Notes under the pieces: generated by a model
What the model was told of the DNA's origin: nothing
Seen by the model: the letters and a program-made list of their open reading frames with translations, nothing else
The model's database searches: none
Part shown: positions 8,084 through 16,230 of the stretch, piece after piece
How positions within the stretch are numbered: the first letter of the stretch is position 1
Layout of the letters: every line of letters starts with the position of its first letter
Source of the DNA: Palsa-504 sp963806335
GTDB taxonomy: Bacteria > Actinomycetota > Actinomycetes > Streptosporangiales > Streptosporangiaceae
Direction of reading: 5' to 3'
NCBI GenBank assembly: GCA_963806335.1
Contig: CAWDXO010000012.1
Span: 620,001 to 684,000, forward strand
Length of the DNA stretch: 64,000 bases
Position numbers and translations under genes: made by a program

Positions 8084-8910
8084 TCATCCGGCCGCCTGGG
8101 CACGCAGTTCGACTACCCGCGCCCGGCCAGGCACGGCGCGGGCGCCGCCGGTCCAGTGGCCGTCGGTACGGACCACGATCCGGGTCCGGTCGGCGCGGAA
8201 CAGGTCACGGGAGAACTCGATCGGCTCGCCGCCGACCTCGGTCGTGGTCCTGGTGATCGCCATCAGCGGCGCTCCGGGCTCGATGTCCAGGATGGCCGCC
8301 TCGTCGGCCGACGCGAGGACAACCTCGATCCGTTCAGTGGCCTCGGCGGGCTTGGTCCCGAAGTGCTCCTCGATGAGCTCGTACACCGAGCCGCCCAGCG
8401 GCAGCTCAAGCAGACCGGGGAAGCGCCTGGCCGGAAGCCGGGCGTGCTCGAGCGAGAACGGGCTCCCGTCCGCGAGCCTGATCCGCACCAGGTCCACGAC
8501 CAGCTCGCCGGGCCGGGTCCGCAGCGCCTGCGCGGCGACGTCATCCGCCTCGGCCAGCCGCGCGCTCAGCACCCGCGTCCCGGCGACCACACCCTGGCTG
8601 CGCAGCAACGCGGGCACCCCGACGATGCGGGAGAGATCCCGCTCGATCTTGCCCTTGGCCACGAACGTCCCCCCGCCGCGTCCCGGCACCCGGCGGACCA
8701 CGCCGCCTTCCTCCAGCACCGCGAGCGCCTGGCGGAGCGTGGCGCGGCTCACCCCGAGCTCGGCCGCCAGCGCGCGCTCGGCCCCGAGCCGCTGCCCGGG
8801 GCGCAGCTGCCCGCTGCCGATCTTCTCGGCCAGCAGGCGCCTGACCTCCTCCGGCGTCCGGCCCGGGGGGGCTCCGGCGTCCGGCCCGGGGTGCCGGGGT
8901 CAGCGGTCAT
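8084..8910 (-). pseudogene. GntR-family (HutC/UTRA type) regulator, frameshifted near its start
   Basis: The product is a GntR repressor with an N-terminal winged helix (EEVRRLLAEK...GVSRATLRQALAVLEEGGVVRR) and a C-terminal UTRA effector domain (VLSARLAEAD to FSRDLFRADRTRI). It presumably senses the substrate or an intermediate of the microcompartment operon it sits in. The natural start is ATG 8910, overlapping the dehydrogenase stop as TGATG like other junctions in this operon. That ATG is out of frame with the HTH. The cause is a 23-base tandem duplication (period 23, units at 8849-8871 and from 8872) just after the start; removing one unit restores one frame through MTADPGTPGRTPEEVRRLLAEK. 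Without that, only GTG 8752 inside the HTH is available, which would lose DNA binding. It may be a real lesion or an assembly error. Confidence 0.85.
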
Positions 8911-9728
8911 CAGGCGTCCGTCCCGGTGTCCTCCATGGCCCCCATCGCCTCGGGTGACTCGGGGAGCACCTGGCCGCCATCCACCACGATCGACTGCCCG
9001 GTGATGTAGGCCGCCTCATCGGTGGCGAAGAACAGGGCCGCGTAGCCGATCTCGTCGACGGTGCCGAGCCGGCGCATCGGGATCGCGGCCGTCATCCCGG
9101 CCCGGTACTGTTCGCCAAGGTCAGCGAGGCCTTCGGTAACGATGTTGCCCGGCAGGACCGCGTTGACCGTGATGGCGCTGGGGGCTAGCTCGATCGCCGC
9201 GGTCCGCATGAAGCCGAGCTGGCCGGCCTTGCTCGCGCCGTAATGCGCCCAGCCGGGGAACCCGGTGATCGGCCCGGTGATGGATGAGGTGAGAATAACC
9301 CGGCCGTGACCCGACCGGGTCAGGGCCGGCAGGCACGCCTGGACCGAGAAGATCGTGCCCTTCAAGTTGGTGCCGAGGACCTGGTCCACACCCTCCTCGG
9401 TCAGGTCCGCGAGGTTGGCGTCGGGGAAAATCCCGGCGTTGGCGCACAGCACGTCGATGCCGCCCAGCCGCTCCTGCGCGACCGCCGCCATCCGCCGGCA
9501 GTCTTCCACGTTGGCCACGTCGGCCAGTACGAACGAGACGTCGCCCGGCTCCTTGGTCGCGAAGGCCTGCCGGTTGAGCTCGTCGGCGGCGGTCCGGGCG
9601 ACCTCGAAATCCCGGCCGGTGATCAGCACCCGCGCGCCGTTGCGGGCGAAGACGCTGGCAATTCCCTTGCCGATCCCGCGGGTTCCGCCGGTGACCACCA
9701 CGGCCCGGCCGGCGATCGATGTGAACAT
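8910..9728 (-). CDS. Short-chain dehydrogenase, probable 1-amino-2-propanol dehydrogenase of the RMM locus
   Basis: This classical SDR of 272 residues has the TGGTRGIG cofactor motif near residue 13, the NAG segment CANAGIF, catalytic Ser in TSSITG, and Tyr163/Lys167 in YGASK. In RMM microcompartment loci the SDR interconverts aminoacetone and 1-amino-2-propanol; this role is inferred from locus context. Start 9728 is preferred because GGAGGG lies 6 bases upstream. An upstream in-frame ATG (9749) would put that ribosome site inside the gene. Its stop overlaps the ATG of the GntR regulator (TGATG). The C-terminal tail beyond the usual VDGG end is about 17 residues, acidic, and unlike a helical encapsulation peptide. 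Confidence 0.88.
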   Translation of the reverse strand: MFTSIAGRAVVVTGGTRGIGKGIASVFARNGARVLITGRDFEVARTAADELNRQAFATKEPGDVSFVLADVANVEDCRRMAAVAQERLGGIDVLCANAGIFPDANLADLTEEGVDQVLGTNLKGTIFSVQACLPALTRSGHGRVILTSSITGPITGFPGWAHYGASKAGQLGFMRTAAIELAPSAITVNAVLPGNIVTEGLADLGEQYRAGMTAAIPMRRLGTVDEIGYAALFFATDEAAYITGQSIVVDGGQVLPESPEAMGAMEDTGTDA

Positions 9729-9741
9729 GGCGTTCCCTCCG

Positions 9742-10782
9742 TTAGGCATGTCTGGTTAGATACGACTCGGCCAGCTCGCAGCTGCCCTGCGTATATCCGG
9801 CGCCGAGCTCGGCGGCGATGTCGACCCCCCGGTGCGAGCCGATCCACGCCACCAGCAGCAGCCGCCGGAACATGATGAACGTCCAGATCTCCGCCTGGTC
9901 CTCGGCGGGCAGCTGGCCGGCTCGGCCGTACCCCGCCAGCCAGCTGTCCACCAGCGCGGGTACCTCGGGCGAGTGCTCGAAGAAGCTGACCGCCGTGCCC
10001 AGGTCGTACAGGTACCAGCTGAACCCCGAGTCGTCGAAGTCGATGACGCTGACGGATCCGTCGTGCACGAGCAGGTTCGCCAGCCGGGTGTCCGCGTGCA
10101 CCAGCCCGTACCTCGCAGGCCCGGTGCCGAACGCGGCCAACCGGGCCCGCAGCACATCGTCAAGCCGGGTGAGCACCTGACGTTCGGCGGGCCCGACGCC
10201 GATACCGTCTTGCCAGCGGCCCCAGCGGGCCTGCGCACCGAACGCCGCCGGGTAATCCCAGTGGAACCTGGTGAACCAGGCCGGCCGGGACCAGCGCCTG
10301 GCGTGCCGGTGCATGCGCGCGGTGATCTCGCCGAGCTCGGCGAAGTGACCACTGGTCAGCTGGCCTTCGGGTTCGGTTCCCGGCAGGAACTCGAAGCGCA
10401 CGCAGTGCCGCGCGGCCGTGCCGCCCCGTTCGGCCACCGTCACGATCCGCCGCCCGTCGCGGGCGGGCAGCACCCGCGGGGTCCGTACCCCGGCCTCGGC
10501 GCGCAGCGCGTCCATCCAGGCCAGCTCGGATGCGATCTCCTGCTCGGTGTGATAGCCGAGCCGGTGCACCCGCAGCACCGAAGGGCCGGCCTCGGGGTCG
10601 GACACGAGGAAGGTCGCGTTCTCGGACACGTTGAGCAGATCGACTTTCGTGTCCGGATGGCAGCCGTAGACGGCCAGCGCGTCCGCGGCGCATCCTCGCA
10701 CCCGGTCCAGGACCTCCCCGCCGGCCGACAGGTCGTGGCCGGCGGCCAGGTCGGCGCCGGCGGCGGGCGGGTCCGCGGCCAT
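9742..10782 (-). CDS. APH/homoserine-kinase-II-like amino-alcohol kinase (RMM locus)
   Basis: This protein-kinase-fold phosphotransferase of 346 residues is of the aminoglycoside phosphotransferase type. The catalytic loop is HADTRLANLL (His229, Asp231) and the metal-binding DFG-equivalent is VIDFDDSG some 20 residues later; the N-lobe segment NVSENATFLV matches the nucleotide-binding strands. In RMM loci this kinase is proposed to phosphorylate 1-amino-2-propanol before the PLP enzyme removes phosphate and ammonia. That assignment is by context, and resistance to aminoglycosides is not implied. It lies two bases downstream of the BMC-T stop and 13 bases before the SDR start. Confidence 0.85.
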   Translation of the reverse strand: MAADPPAAGADLAAGHDLSAGGEVLDRVRGCAADALAVYGCHPDTKVDLLNVSENATFLVSDPEAGPSVLRVHRLGYHTEQEIASELAWMDALRAEAGVRTPRVLPARDGRRIVTVAERGGTAARHCVRFEFLPGTEPEGQLTSGHFAELGEITARMHRHARRWSRPAWFTRFHWDYPAAFGAQARWGRWQDGIGVGPAERQVLTRLDDVLRARLAAFGTGPARYGLVHADTRLANLLVHDGSVSVIDFDDSGFSWYLYDLGTAVSFFEHSPEVPALVDSWLAGYGRAGQLPAEDQAEIWTFIMFRRLLLVAWIGSHRGVDIAAELGAGYTQGSCELAESYLTRHA

Positions 10783-10784
10783 GC

Positions 10785-11447
10785 CTAATTCTCCCGCCCG
10801 GCGACGGCGGAAAGCACGCCGGTGATCTCGCGCTGCGCGCGCCGCACGTCGGCGGCAGATCCGCCCAGGTAAATCCGCCCGGCCGCGCCGATCATCGACA
10901 CGTCCACCAGCGTCACCCCGGGTGCGGCGCGCTCGGCCTCGTTGGCCGCCACGGCGGCGAACAGCGCGGGCGTGACCTCGCTGACCCCCAGCGTGTCCCC
11001 GGGGATGATCATGGAGCCCGACCTGTTCCTGTTGATGATGATCGCGTGCGCGTCGGTGACGTCCTCGATCACGTCGCAGAACAGTATCCGCGGCCGCAGC
11101 TGGTCCTTCTCGTCCACCCCGAGCCCGTCCAGGATCGCCTGGCCGGCCCGGCGCACCTGGCCGAGGTCCCCGCCGTGGACCTCGAGCACGCCGAACTGCC
11201 GCTCGACGAACAAGATGCCGGGCTCGACGCCCGGCGCCGCCCGCAGAGCCAGGTCGGTGACCCGCTCGATGGCCAGCGCGGGCGCCACCTCGACGATGAG
11301 TGCGTGCTGCCCGGCGAACGGCGGGTAGCCGCGGGCCCGGGTCGGCGTGCCCAGATAGGCGGCGAACTGCGGCTGCAGGTCGCGGACCAGGAGATACACC
11401 CGAAGTTCGGCGGCGTGTGGGTGGCCCGGGTCGCCGGAGTCAGTCAC
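10785..11447 (-). CDS. BMC-T shell protein (tandem BMC domains), first copy
   Basis: This is a trimeric microcompartment shell protein of 220 residues with two permuted BMC-type domains: the first contains LVRDLQPQFAAYLGT and GILFVERQFGVLEVHGG, the second ANEAERAAPGVTLVDVSMIGAAGRIYLGG. It shares order and many blocks with the second BMC-T in this operon (12544-13164), so they are paralogues. BMC-T trimers form larger, often gated pores suited to cofactors or bulky metabolites. The GTG start overlaps the BMC-H stop by eight bases, indicating coupled translation. The N-terminus carries a His/Pro-containing leader of about 12 residues not seen in the other copy. Confidence 0.9.
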   Translation of the reverse strand: MTDSGDPGHPHAAELRVYLLVRDLQPQFAAYLGTPTRARGYPPFAGQHALIVEVAPALAIERVTDLALRAAPGVEPGILFVERQFGVLEVHGGDLGQVRRAGQAILDGLGVDEKDQLRPRILFCDVIEDVTDAHAIIINRNRSGSMIIPGDTLGVSEVTPALFAAVAANEAERAAPGVTLVDVSMIGAAGRIYLGGSAADVRRAQREITGVLSAVAGREN

Positions 11448-11721
11448 CGCTGATCTTGAAGTGCCGGGCGAGTTCGGGATGCGGCCGCGGTATTACATGC
11501 ACCGAGACGAGCTCGCCGATGGTCGTGGCGGTCTCGGCGCCCGCCTCGGTCGCCGCCTTCACCGCGCCGACGTCTCCGGTGATCGTCACCGAGACCAGCC
11601 CGTCGCCGACCTGCTCACGTCCGATGATCGTCACGTTCGCCGCCTTGACCATGGCATCCGCGGCGGCGAACGCGGCCACGTAGCCCTTGGTCTCGATCAA
11701 TCCGATCGCGTTATCCGCCAT
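11440..11721 (-). CDS. BMC-H hexameric shell protein
   Basis: This is the major facet-forming shell hexamer of the microcompartment, 93 residues. It shows the canonical Pfam BMC fold: IGLIETKGYVAAFAAADAMVKAANV, then LVSVTITGDVGAVKAATEAGAE and the closing VHVIPRPH. ATG 11721 overlaps the BMC-P stop as TGATG, matching the other couplings in the operon; a GTG three bases earlier is possible. It is the only single-domain hexamer gene in the operon, so it should tile most of the shell together with the two BMC-T proteins. Confidence 0.95.
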   Translation of the reverse strand: MADNAIGLIETKGYVAAFAAADAMVKAANVTIIGREQVGDGLVSVTITGDVGAVKAATEAGAETATTIGELVSVHVIPRPHPELARHFKISGD

Positions 11722-12032
11722 CACTGACTCGCCTTCTTCTTTCTCGTGGCGCTTTGAGACGCCGGGACCGGTGCCGGTGGGGACTCGGCAGGCTTCGGAT
11801 CGATGGAGCCGATGATCAGCGCGTCGACGGGCGGCGGCTTGCCGGGGAACCAGGCCGCCGCGACCGACCCCTGGGTGATGAGCACCCGCTCCCCCACCCC
11901 GCTGCCGAGTACGTCGAAGGCGATCAGGCGCTGTCCGGTGCCCTCGGTCTCCACTTCGAGGAAGGCGCCGTTGGGCAGTTCGGCCAGCCGGCGGGTCGCC
12001 CAGACGTTTCCGATCACCGTCGCGGTCAGCAT
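11721..12032 (-). CDS. BMC-P pentameric vertex protein (EutN/CcmL family)
   Basis: This pentameric protein caps the vertices of the icosahedral shell. The 103-residue product begins with MLTATVIGNVWATR and continues through LIAFDVLGSGVGERVLITQGSVAAAW to VDALIIGSID, the EutN/CcmL pattern. After the pentamer domain comes a Pro/Ala-rich tail ending in a basic cluster, RKKK; such tails are uncommon in short BMC-P proteins and may face outward. The ATG overlaps the upstream gene's stop as TGATG, which also shows which frame the upstream gene uses at its 3' end. Confidence 0.95.
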   Translation of the reverse strand: MLTATVIGNVWATRRLAELPNGAFLEVETEGTGQRLIAFDVLGSGVGERVLITQGSVAAAWFPGKPPPVDALIIGSIDPKPAESPPAPVPASQSATRKKKASQ

Positions 12033-12476
12033 CAGCGCTCCTTCTCGATCTGCACCCCGGTGGCCCGGGCGCGGTCTCTGGCGAGCGGCGTGAGCACGGC
12101 CGCGCGGCCGAGGACCAGCCGCTCGCCGGCCCGCGCCGCCTCGCTGACCATCCGCTCGGTGACGGCCCCGGTGTCGATGCGGCGGACGGGCGAGCCGGCG
12201 CGGCGACCTCCCGCTGGTCCGGCCTGCGGCGGGGCCGGCCGGGCCGGCTGGGTCGGCCAGGCCCGGGGACACGGCCTGGGCGGCCAGCCGGAACCGTTTG
12301 CCACCCGAGCGCAGCTCGGCGCGCTGCTCGGGCGCCAGGTCGAGCAGCCGCGCCACGAAGGCCGCCAGATCTTCATCCGTAGAAAGGTTGACCGTTTCGA
12401 TAACCGAAAAACCATTCGGGAGCACCTCGCGGATGATCTCGCGGACCAGTGCCCGCAGCTCACCGGAATCGTTCAC
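12032..12476 (-). pseudogene. RMM-locus small protein with N-terminal encapsulation-like helix, frameshifted
   Basis: This is a cargo-like protein of unknown activity from the RMM operon. The N-terminal half (from GTG 12476) starts with an amphipathic helix, ELRALVREIIREVLPNG, resembling an encapsulation peptide, then LSTDEDLAAFVARLLDL. The C-terminal half (RRIDTGAVTERM to LTPLARDRARATG, ending KER) is in the next frame, one base off, and its TGA overlaps the BMC-P start. The switch must fall in the GC-rich linker about 12200-12290. A stronger ATG (12547, GGAGG five bases upstream, overlapping the BMC-T stop) leads only to a 24-codon frame ending at 12473. A repeated gggagcccggcgtga string suggests the original start was there and was separated by a duplication. 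Confidence 0.8.
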
Positions 12477-12543
12477 GCCGGGCTCCCCACCGCGTCGGGC
12501 TCTCCCACCATGCCGGACTCCCTCGTCACGCCGGGCTCCCCCG

Positions 12544-13164
12544 TCATGTCAGCCTCCGCTGTCCGGCCATGCTCCGCAGGGCGTCTTCCGCGGCTCCGGC
12601 CGCCTGCCGGACGTCCGCTTCGGTCCCGGACAGGTAGAGCCGTCCCGTGGCGCCGATCATCCGGTAATCGACCAGCTTGATCCGGGCCGCCTTCTCGGCC
12701 TCGTTGGCGGCCAGGATCGCGTACGAGGCGGGGCGCATCTCCAGCACGAACAACGACTCCCCGGCCAGCGCCATCGAGCCGATCTTGTTCCGGTTGACCA
12801 GGAACGCCTGCTGCGGGTCGAGCATGGTGATGATCTGCGAGGCCAGGATCTCGGGCCGGGTGGCGTCCCTCGCGGTGGCGCCGAGCGCGCCGAGCACGGC
12901 CGAGGCCGCCGCCTGCACTTCGTCGGTCCCCCCGTGTATCTCCAGGTAGCCGAATTGCCGCTCGACCACGAGAATGCCCGCCCGCACGTCGGCGTGCTTG
13001 ACCGCCACGTCGGTGAGCGGCTCGATGTCCAGCCCGGGGGCCACCTCGATGACCTGAGCGGCGACGTGGCTGCGCGGCAGCGAGCCGCGGATCCAGGTCC
13101 CGAGGTAGCACATCGTCTGCGGCTGAAGCCGGGACAGGAAGATGAACGAGCGCAGTTCCGCCAC
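12544..13164 (-). CDS. BMC-T shell protein, second copy
   Basis: This tandem-domain trimeric shell protein has 206 residues. The first domain contains FLSRLQPQTMCYLGTW, AAQVIEVAPGLDIEPLTDVA and GILVVERQFGYLEIHGG; the second contains LVNRNKIGSMALAGESLFVLEM, ANEAEKAARIKLVDYRMIGATGRLYLSG. The parallel blocks VERQFG..E.HGG, NRN..GSM and MIGA.GR.YL.G are shared with the copy at 10785-11447, showing duplication and divergence within the operon. GTG 13164 is preceded by GGAGG. It sits directly after the aldehyde dehydrogenase and before the peptide-tagged small protein. Confidence 0.9.
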   Translation of the reverse strand: MAELRSFIFLSRLQPQTMCYLGTWIRGSLPRSHVAAQVIEVAPGLDIEPLTDVAVKHADVRAGILVVERQFGYLEIHGGTDEVQAAASAVLGALGATARDATRPEILASQIITMLDPQQAFLVNRNKIGSMALAGESLFVLEMRPASYAILAANEAEKAARIKLVDYRMIGATGRLYLSGTEADVRQAAGAAEDALRSMAGQRRLT

Positions 13165-13166
13165 GG

Positions 13167-14789
13167 TCAGCCTCCAGCCAGCTGGGTGAGCTCTTCGATG
13201 ATCAACCGCCTGATCTCTTCCCGCAGCGTCCCGGCGTCAGGTGCGAAACCATTTTTTTCCGAACGGGCATGGGCAACCGCGTCAGGGACCCGCTGCGCCG
13301 CCGGCGGCGGGCCGCTGCGCTGGTTGGAGGCGAGCGGATACGGCGGAACAGGCCCGGCCGGCGCCTGCCACGGCATCAGGCCCGTGAAGTCGCCGAACGG
13401 TTCGGCCTGATCGTGGTTGTAGGCCAGCCGCGTCCACTGCACCAAGTGGCTGGGGTGCAGGTTCTCAGCGGCAGAAGAGCGGCCGAAGAAGCCGGTGCCG
13501 ATCGTCATCGAGGGCGCCAGGTTCGTCTCGAGTCCCGCGCTGCCCAGGCTGTTGCCCACATTGACCGAGACCCGCAGCACCTCGACGGCGGCCCCGTACT
13601 CCATGATCACCCGCGGGTCGGAGCTGTGGATCGCGGCCGAGTGACCGCGGCCCGAGAGCCGCAGCACCGCGCGGGCGGCGTCGATCCCGCGCCGGGCGGA
13701 CGGCACCCGGACCAGGCCGAGGACCGGGCACAGCTTCTCATGGGCCAGCGGCTCCTCGGGTACGACCAGGTCAAACGGCGCGAGCAGGACGCGGGTGCCA
13801 CCCGGGACCCGCACGCCCGCCTCGGCCGCGATCCAGGTCGCGTCCCGGCCGACGAACCGGGTATCGAACTGCCCGCCGGGGAAGATCAGCTGGGCGACCC
13901 GGTCGCGCTCGGCCAGCCCGAGCAGGTAGGCTCCGGCCCGTTTCAGCTCTCGCAGCAGCGCGGTCGCGGCCTGCTCCTGGACGATCAGCACCGACTCGCT
14001 GGTGCACAGGACGGAATTGTCGAAGCTCTTGCTGTCCACGATCCGCTGGGCCGCCCGGGCCAGGTCGGCGGTCGCGTCGACGAGCACGGGCACGTTGCCC
14101 GGCCCCACGCCGATGGCGGGCGTGCCCGAACTGTAGGCGGCGCGCACCACGGGCGACCCGCCGGTCGCGACGATAACGCTGGTGCGCTCGTCGGTCATCA
14201 GCGCGTCGATCAGCGGCACCGAGGGCTCGTCGACCACCTGGATAACACCGTCCGGCGCGCCGGCCCGGACCGCCGCCGCAGCCATCGTACGGGCGGCGTC
14301 GGCGCAGCACTCCCGGGCCAGCGGGTGCGGACTGACGACTACCACGCTGCGGGTCATCAGCGCGAGCAGGCACTTGAAGAACACGGTGGCGACCGGGTTG
14401 GTCGACGGGGTCAGCGCCAGTACGACCCCGGCCGGGCGCGGTACCTCAACGATCTTCGCCGCGGCGTCGATCCTCGGCGTCACGTAGTCGTGGTCCGCGT
14501 AGAAGTCCACGATCCCGGTGCTGCAGGCGATGTTCTTGAGCACTTTGTGCTCCGCCACGCCGAACCCGGTCTCCCGCACCGCCCACTCGGCGTAGTAGCG
14601 GGCCTTGGCCGCGGCCGCCTCGGCGGCGGCCCGCACGATCGCGTCCACCGCTCCCTTGTCGTAGCGGGCGAAGGCGCGCGCGGCCCACTCCGCGCGCTGC
14701 AACATGGCCCGGGCGCGGGGTACCCCGGCCGGGTCGGTCAGCAGCTCGCCGACGCTTATCGGCCCGGTGTTCGGCTGCGGCGGGCTCAC
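13167..14789 (-). CDS. CoA-acylating aldehyde dehydrogenase with C-terminal encapsulation peptide
   Basis: This core microcompartment enzyme oxidises an aldehyde (propionaldehyde expected) to acyl-CoA with NAD. The 540 residues show the PduP/EutE-type fold: ALTPSTNPVATVF, the GVGPGNVPVLVD glycine motif, catalytic Cys262 in SFDNSVLCTSES, and NVGNSLGSAG. After about residue 470 a Pro/Ala linker leads to an amphipathic terminal helix, TLREEIRRLIIEELTQLAGG, the hallmark of an encapsulation peptide. GTG 14789 overlaps the aminotransferase stop (GTGA). It is the only aldehyde dehydrogenase in the operon and could serve both the amino-alcohol branch and the diol dehydratase branch. Confidence 0.93.
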   Translation of the reverse strand: MSPPQPNTGPISVGELLTDPAGVPRARAMLQRAEWAARAFARYDKGAVDAIVRAAAEAAAAKARYYAEWAVRETGFGVAEHKVLKNIACSTGIVDFYADHDYVTPRIDAAAKIVEVPRPAGVVLALTPSTNPVATVFFKCLLALMTRSVVVVSPHPLARECCADAARTMAAAAVRAGAPDGVIQVVDEPSVPLIDALMTDERTSVIVATGGSPVVRAAYSSGTPAIGVGPGNVPVLVDATADLARAAQRIVDSKSFDNSVLCTSESVLIVQEQAATALLRELKRAGAYLLGLAERDRVAQLIFPGGQFDTRFVGRDATWIAAEAGVRVPGGTRVLLAPFDLVVPEEPLAHEKLCPVLGLVRVPSARRGIDAARAVLRLSGRGHSAAIHSSDPRVIMEYGAAVEVLRVSVNVGNSLGSAGLETNLAPSMTIGTGFFGRSSAAENLHPSHLVQWTRLAYNHDQAEPFGDFTGLMPWQAPAGPVPPYPLASNQRSGPPPAAQRVPDAVAHARSEKNGFAPDAGTLREEIRRLIIEELTQLAGG

Positions 14790-16060
14790 CGGCGCCCGCC
14801 GGTCACGTCATCGCGGGCCTGGCCGATGGCCACCTCGGTCCGTTCGAGCAGTTCCTCGCAGAGCGCCGGGGCGAGCAGGATGCCCGGTTTGTACTGCAGC
14901 ACGCTGGGATCGAGAGTCGAGAAGATGGCCCACACCCCGTTGTCGTAAAGCCGCTTCATCACCGACTTGGCGCCGTCGCGGTGGCCGAACTCCAGGCCCA
15001 TGACCAGCCCGTCCTGCCTGATACCTACGAACCAGTCCGGGTACTGCGCCTGGATCCTGGCCAGACCGGTGGTGAAGACGTCCGCGATGTAGTGCACCAT
15101 CGACCTGACCTCGGGGCGGCAGGTGATCTCCAGGGTCTTGAGCGCGGCGACGCAGCCGAGCTCGGCGCCGCCGAAGGAGGACATGTGGGCGAAACCGTCC
15201 TCGGTCAGCCAGGCGGCCGCGGCGTCGGTCGCCATGACCACGCTGACCGGGTACAGGCCGCCCGAGATGCCCTTGCCCGAGACCAGGATGTCCGGCTGGA
15301 CGCCGTGCTTGCTGATGGCCCACAGCTCACCGGTCCGCATCAGCCCGGTCTGCACCTCATCGGCGATGTAGAGCGCGCCGTAGCGCTCGCACAGCCGCTT
15401 GACGCCGGCCAGGTAGCCGGGCGCGGGCAGCGGGAAGCCATAGGTGGCCGGGATCGTTTCCATGATCACCGCGGCCACGTCCCGGCCGCGCAGCGCCGTC
15501 TCCATCGCGTCCAGGTCGTTGAACGGCACGTGGCTGAACTCGTCGGGCCGGTCGGACAGGAACAGGGTCGCGAACCGCTCGTCGCCGGTGGCGACGGCCA
15601 GCCCGGTGTGCCCGTGATAGGCCTTGGCCACCGAGACGATGCCGCGTTTTTTGGTCGCGTGCCGGGCGCTCTTGAGAGCGATGTCGATCGCTTCCCCGCC
15701 GCCGCTCCCGTACATCACCTTCGTGAGGCCCGCCGGCGCCGTCGCTACCAGGGCTTCGGCCAGCGCGGTCCTGGCCAGCGAGGGGAAGTGATGGTTGCCG
15801 ATGTCGAAGCGCTGCATGGCCGCGGTGACGGCGGCGGCCACCTCGGGGTTGCGATGGCCCAGGTTGTAGGTGCCGCCGTTGAGATGCACGTCGATCAGGC
15901 GCTTACCCTCGACGTCGTAGAGGAAGTAGCCCTCGCGCCGGTCGATGACGAGCGGGACACCCGAGTCGATCCAGAACTGCGTCTTGTCCGGGTTCCAGAA
16001 CTGCTTGGACTTCGCGAGCATCTCCTGCTTGGAGGCGAAGGCGATCAGCTCATCACCCAC
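14786..16060 (-). CDS. Class-III PLP enzyme (aminotransferase/phospho-lyase) of the RMM locus
   Basis: This is a fold-type I class-III aminotransferase family protein of 424 residues. It shows GGTYNLGHRNP, MYGSGGGEAIDIALK, the Asp in LYIADEVQTG, the Schiff-base Lys263 in SGKGISGG, and SSFGGAELGC. In RMM loci the homologue is proposed to act as a phospho-lyase on 1-amino-2-propanol phosphate, releasing propionaldehyde, ammonia and phosphate. Sequence alone does not separate this from ordinary transamination. GTG 16060 is chosen because GGAGGG lies just upstream; the open frame continues to 16135, but that extension reads through the promoter region. It is the first gene of the operon, divergent from the permease. 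Confidence 0.87.
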   Translation of the reverse strand: MGDELIAFASKQEMLAKSKQFWNPDKTQFWIDSGVPLVIDRREGYFLYDVEGKRLIDVHLNGGTYNLGHRNPEVAAAVTAAMQRFDIGNHHFPSLARTALAEALVATAPAGLTKVMYGSGGGEAIDIALKSARHATKKRGIVSVAKAYHGHTGLAVATGDERFATLFLSDRPDEFSHVPFNDLDAMETALRGRDVAAVIMETIPATYGFPLPAPGYLAGVKRLCERYGALYIADEVQTGLMRTGELWAISKHGVQPDILVSGKGISGGLYPVSVVMATDAAAAWLTEDGFAHMSSFGGAELGCVAALKTLEITCRPEVRSMVHYIADVFTTGLARIQAQYPDWFVGIRQDGLVMGLEFGHRDGAKSVMKRLYDNGVWAIFSTLDPSVLQYKPGILLAPALCEELLERTEVAIGQARDDVTGGRR

Positions 16061-16230
16061 GTTCCCTCCAGGCGTCGTAAACCATATACCGCTTCGGCTA
16101 ACCAAAGGAGTATCTAACCGACCGTTTACTGTCAAGCGGTTGTGTTTCTGGCAGATTAACTCAACCGGAACTCTTGATCATTAATCTGGATGGCTGTTAC
16201 GCTCCCGGCAAATGCGCCGGAGGTGTACCC
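16061..16230. promoter_or_regulatory. Divergent promoter region of the microcompartment operon and permease
   Basis: This is an AT-richer gap of 170 bases between two divergent starts. It contains a perfect inverted repeat CAGATTAA (16152-16159) / TTAATCTG (16181-16188) with a 21-base spacer. It also holds a looser AACCG...CGGTT pair within about 16118-16140. Either could be an operator for the GntR-family protein encoded in the operon. No cobalamin riboswitch was recognised here, although the operon encodes a B12 enzyme. Confidence 0.55.

Noticed and set aside
9742..10782. Aminoglycoside resistance gene
   Set aside because: The kinase fold matches, but the position inside an RMM microcompartment operon points to an amino-alcohol kinase.
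16061..16230. Cobalamin riboswitch controlling the B12 dehydratase operon
   Set aside because: No B12-box-like or other conserved cobalamin-aptamer segment could be recognised on either strand.
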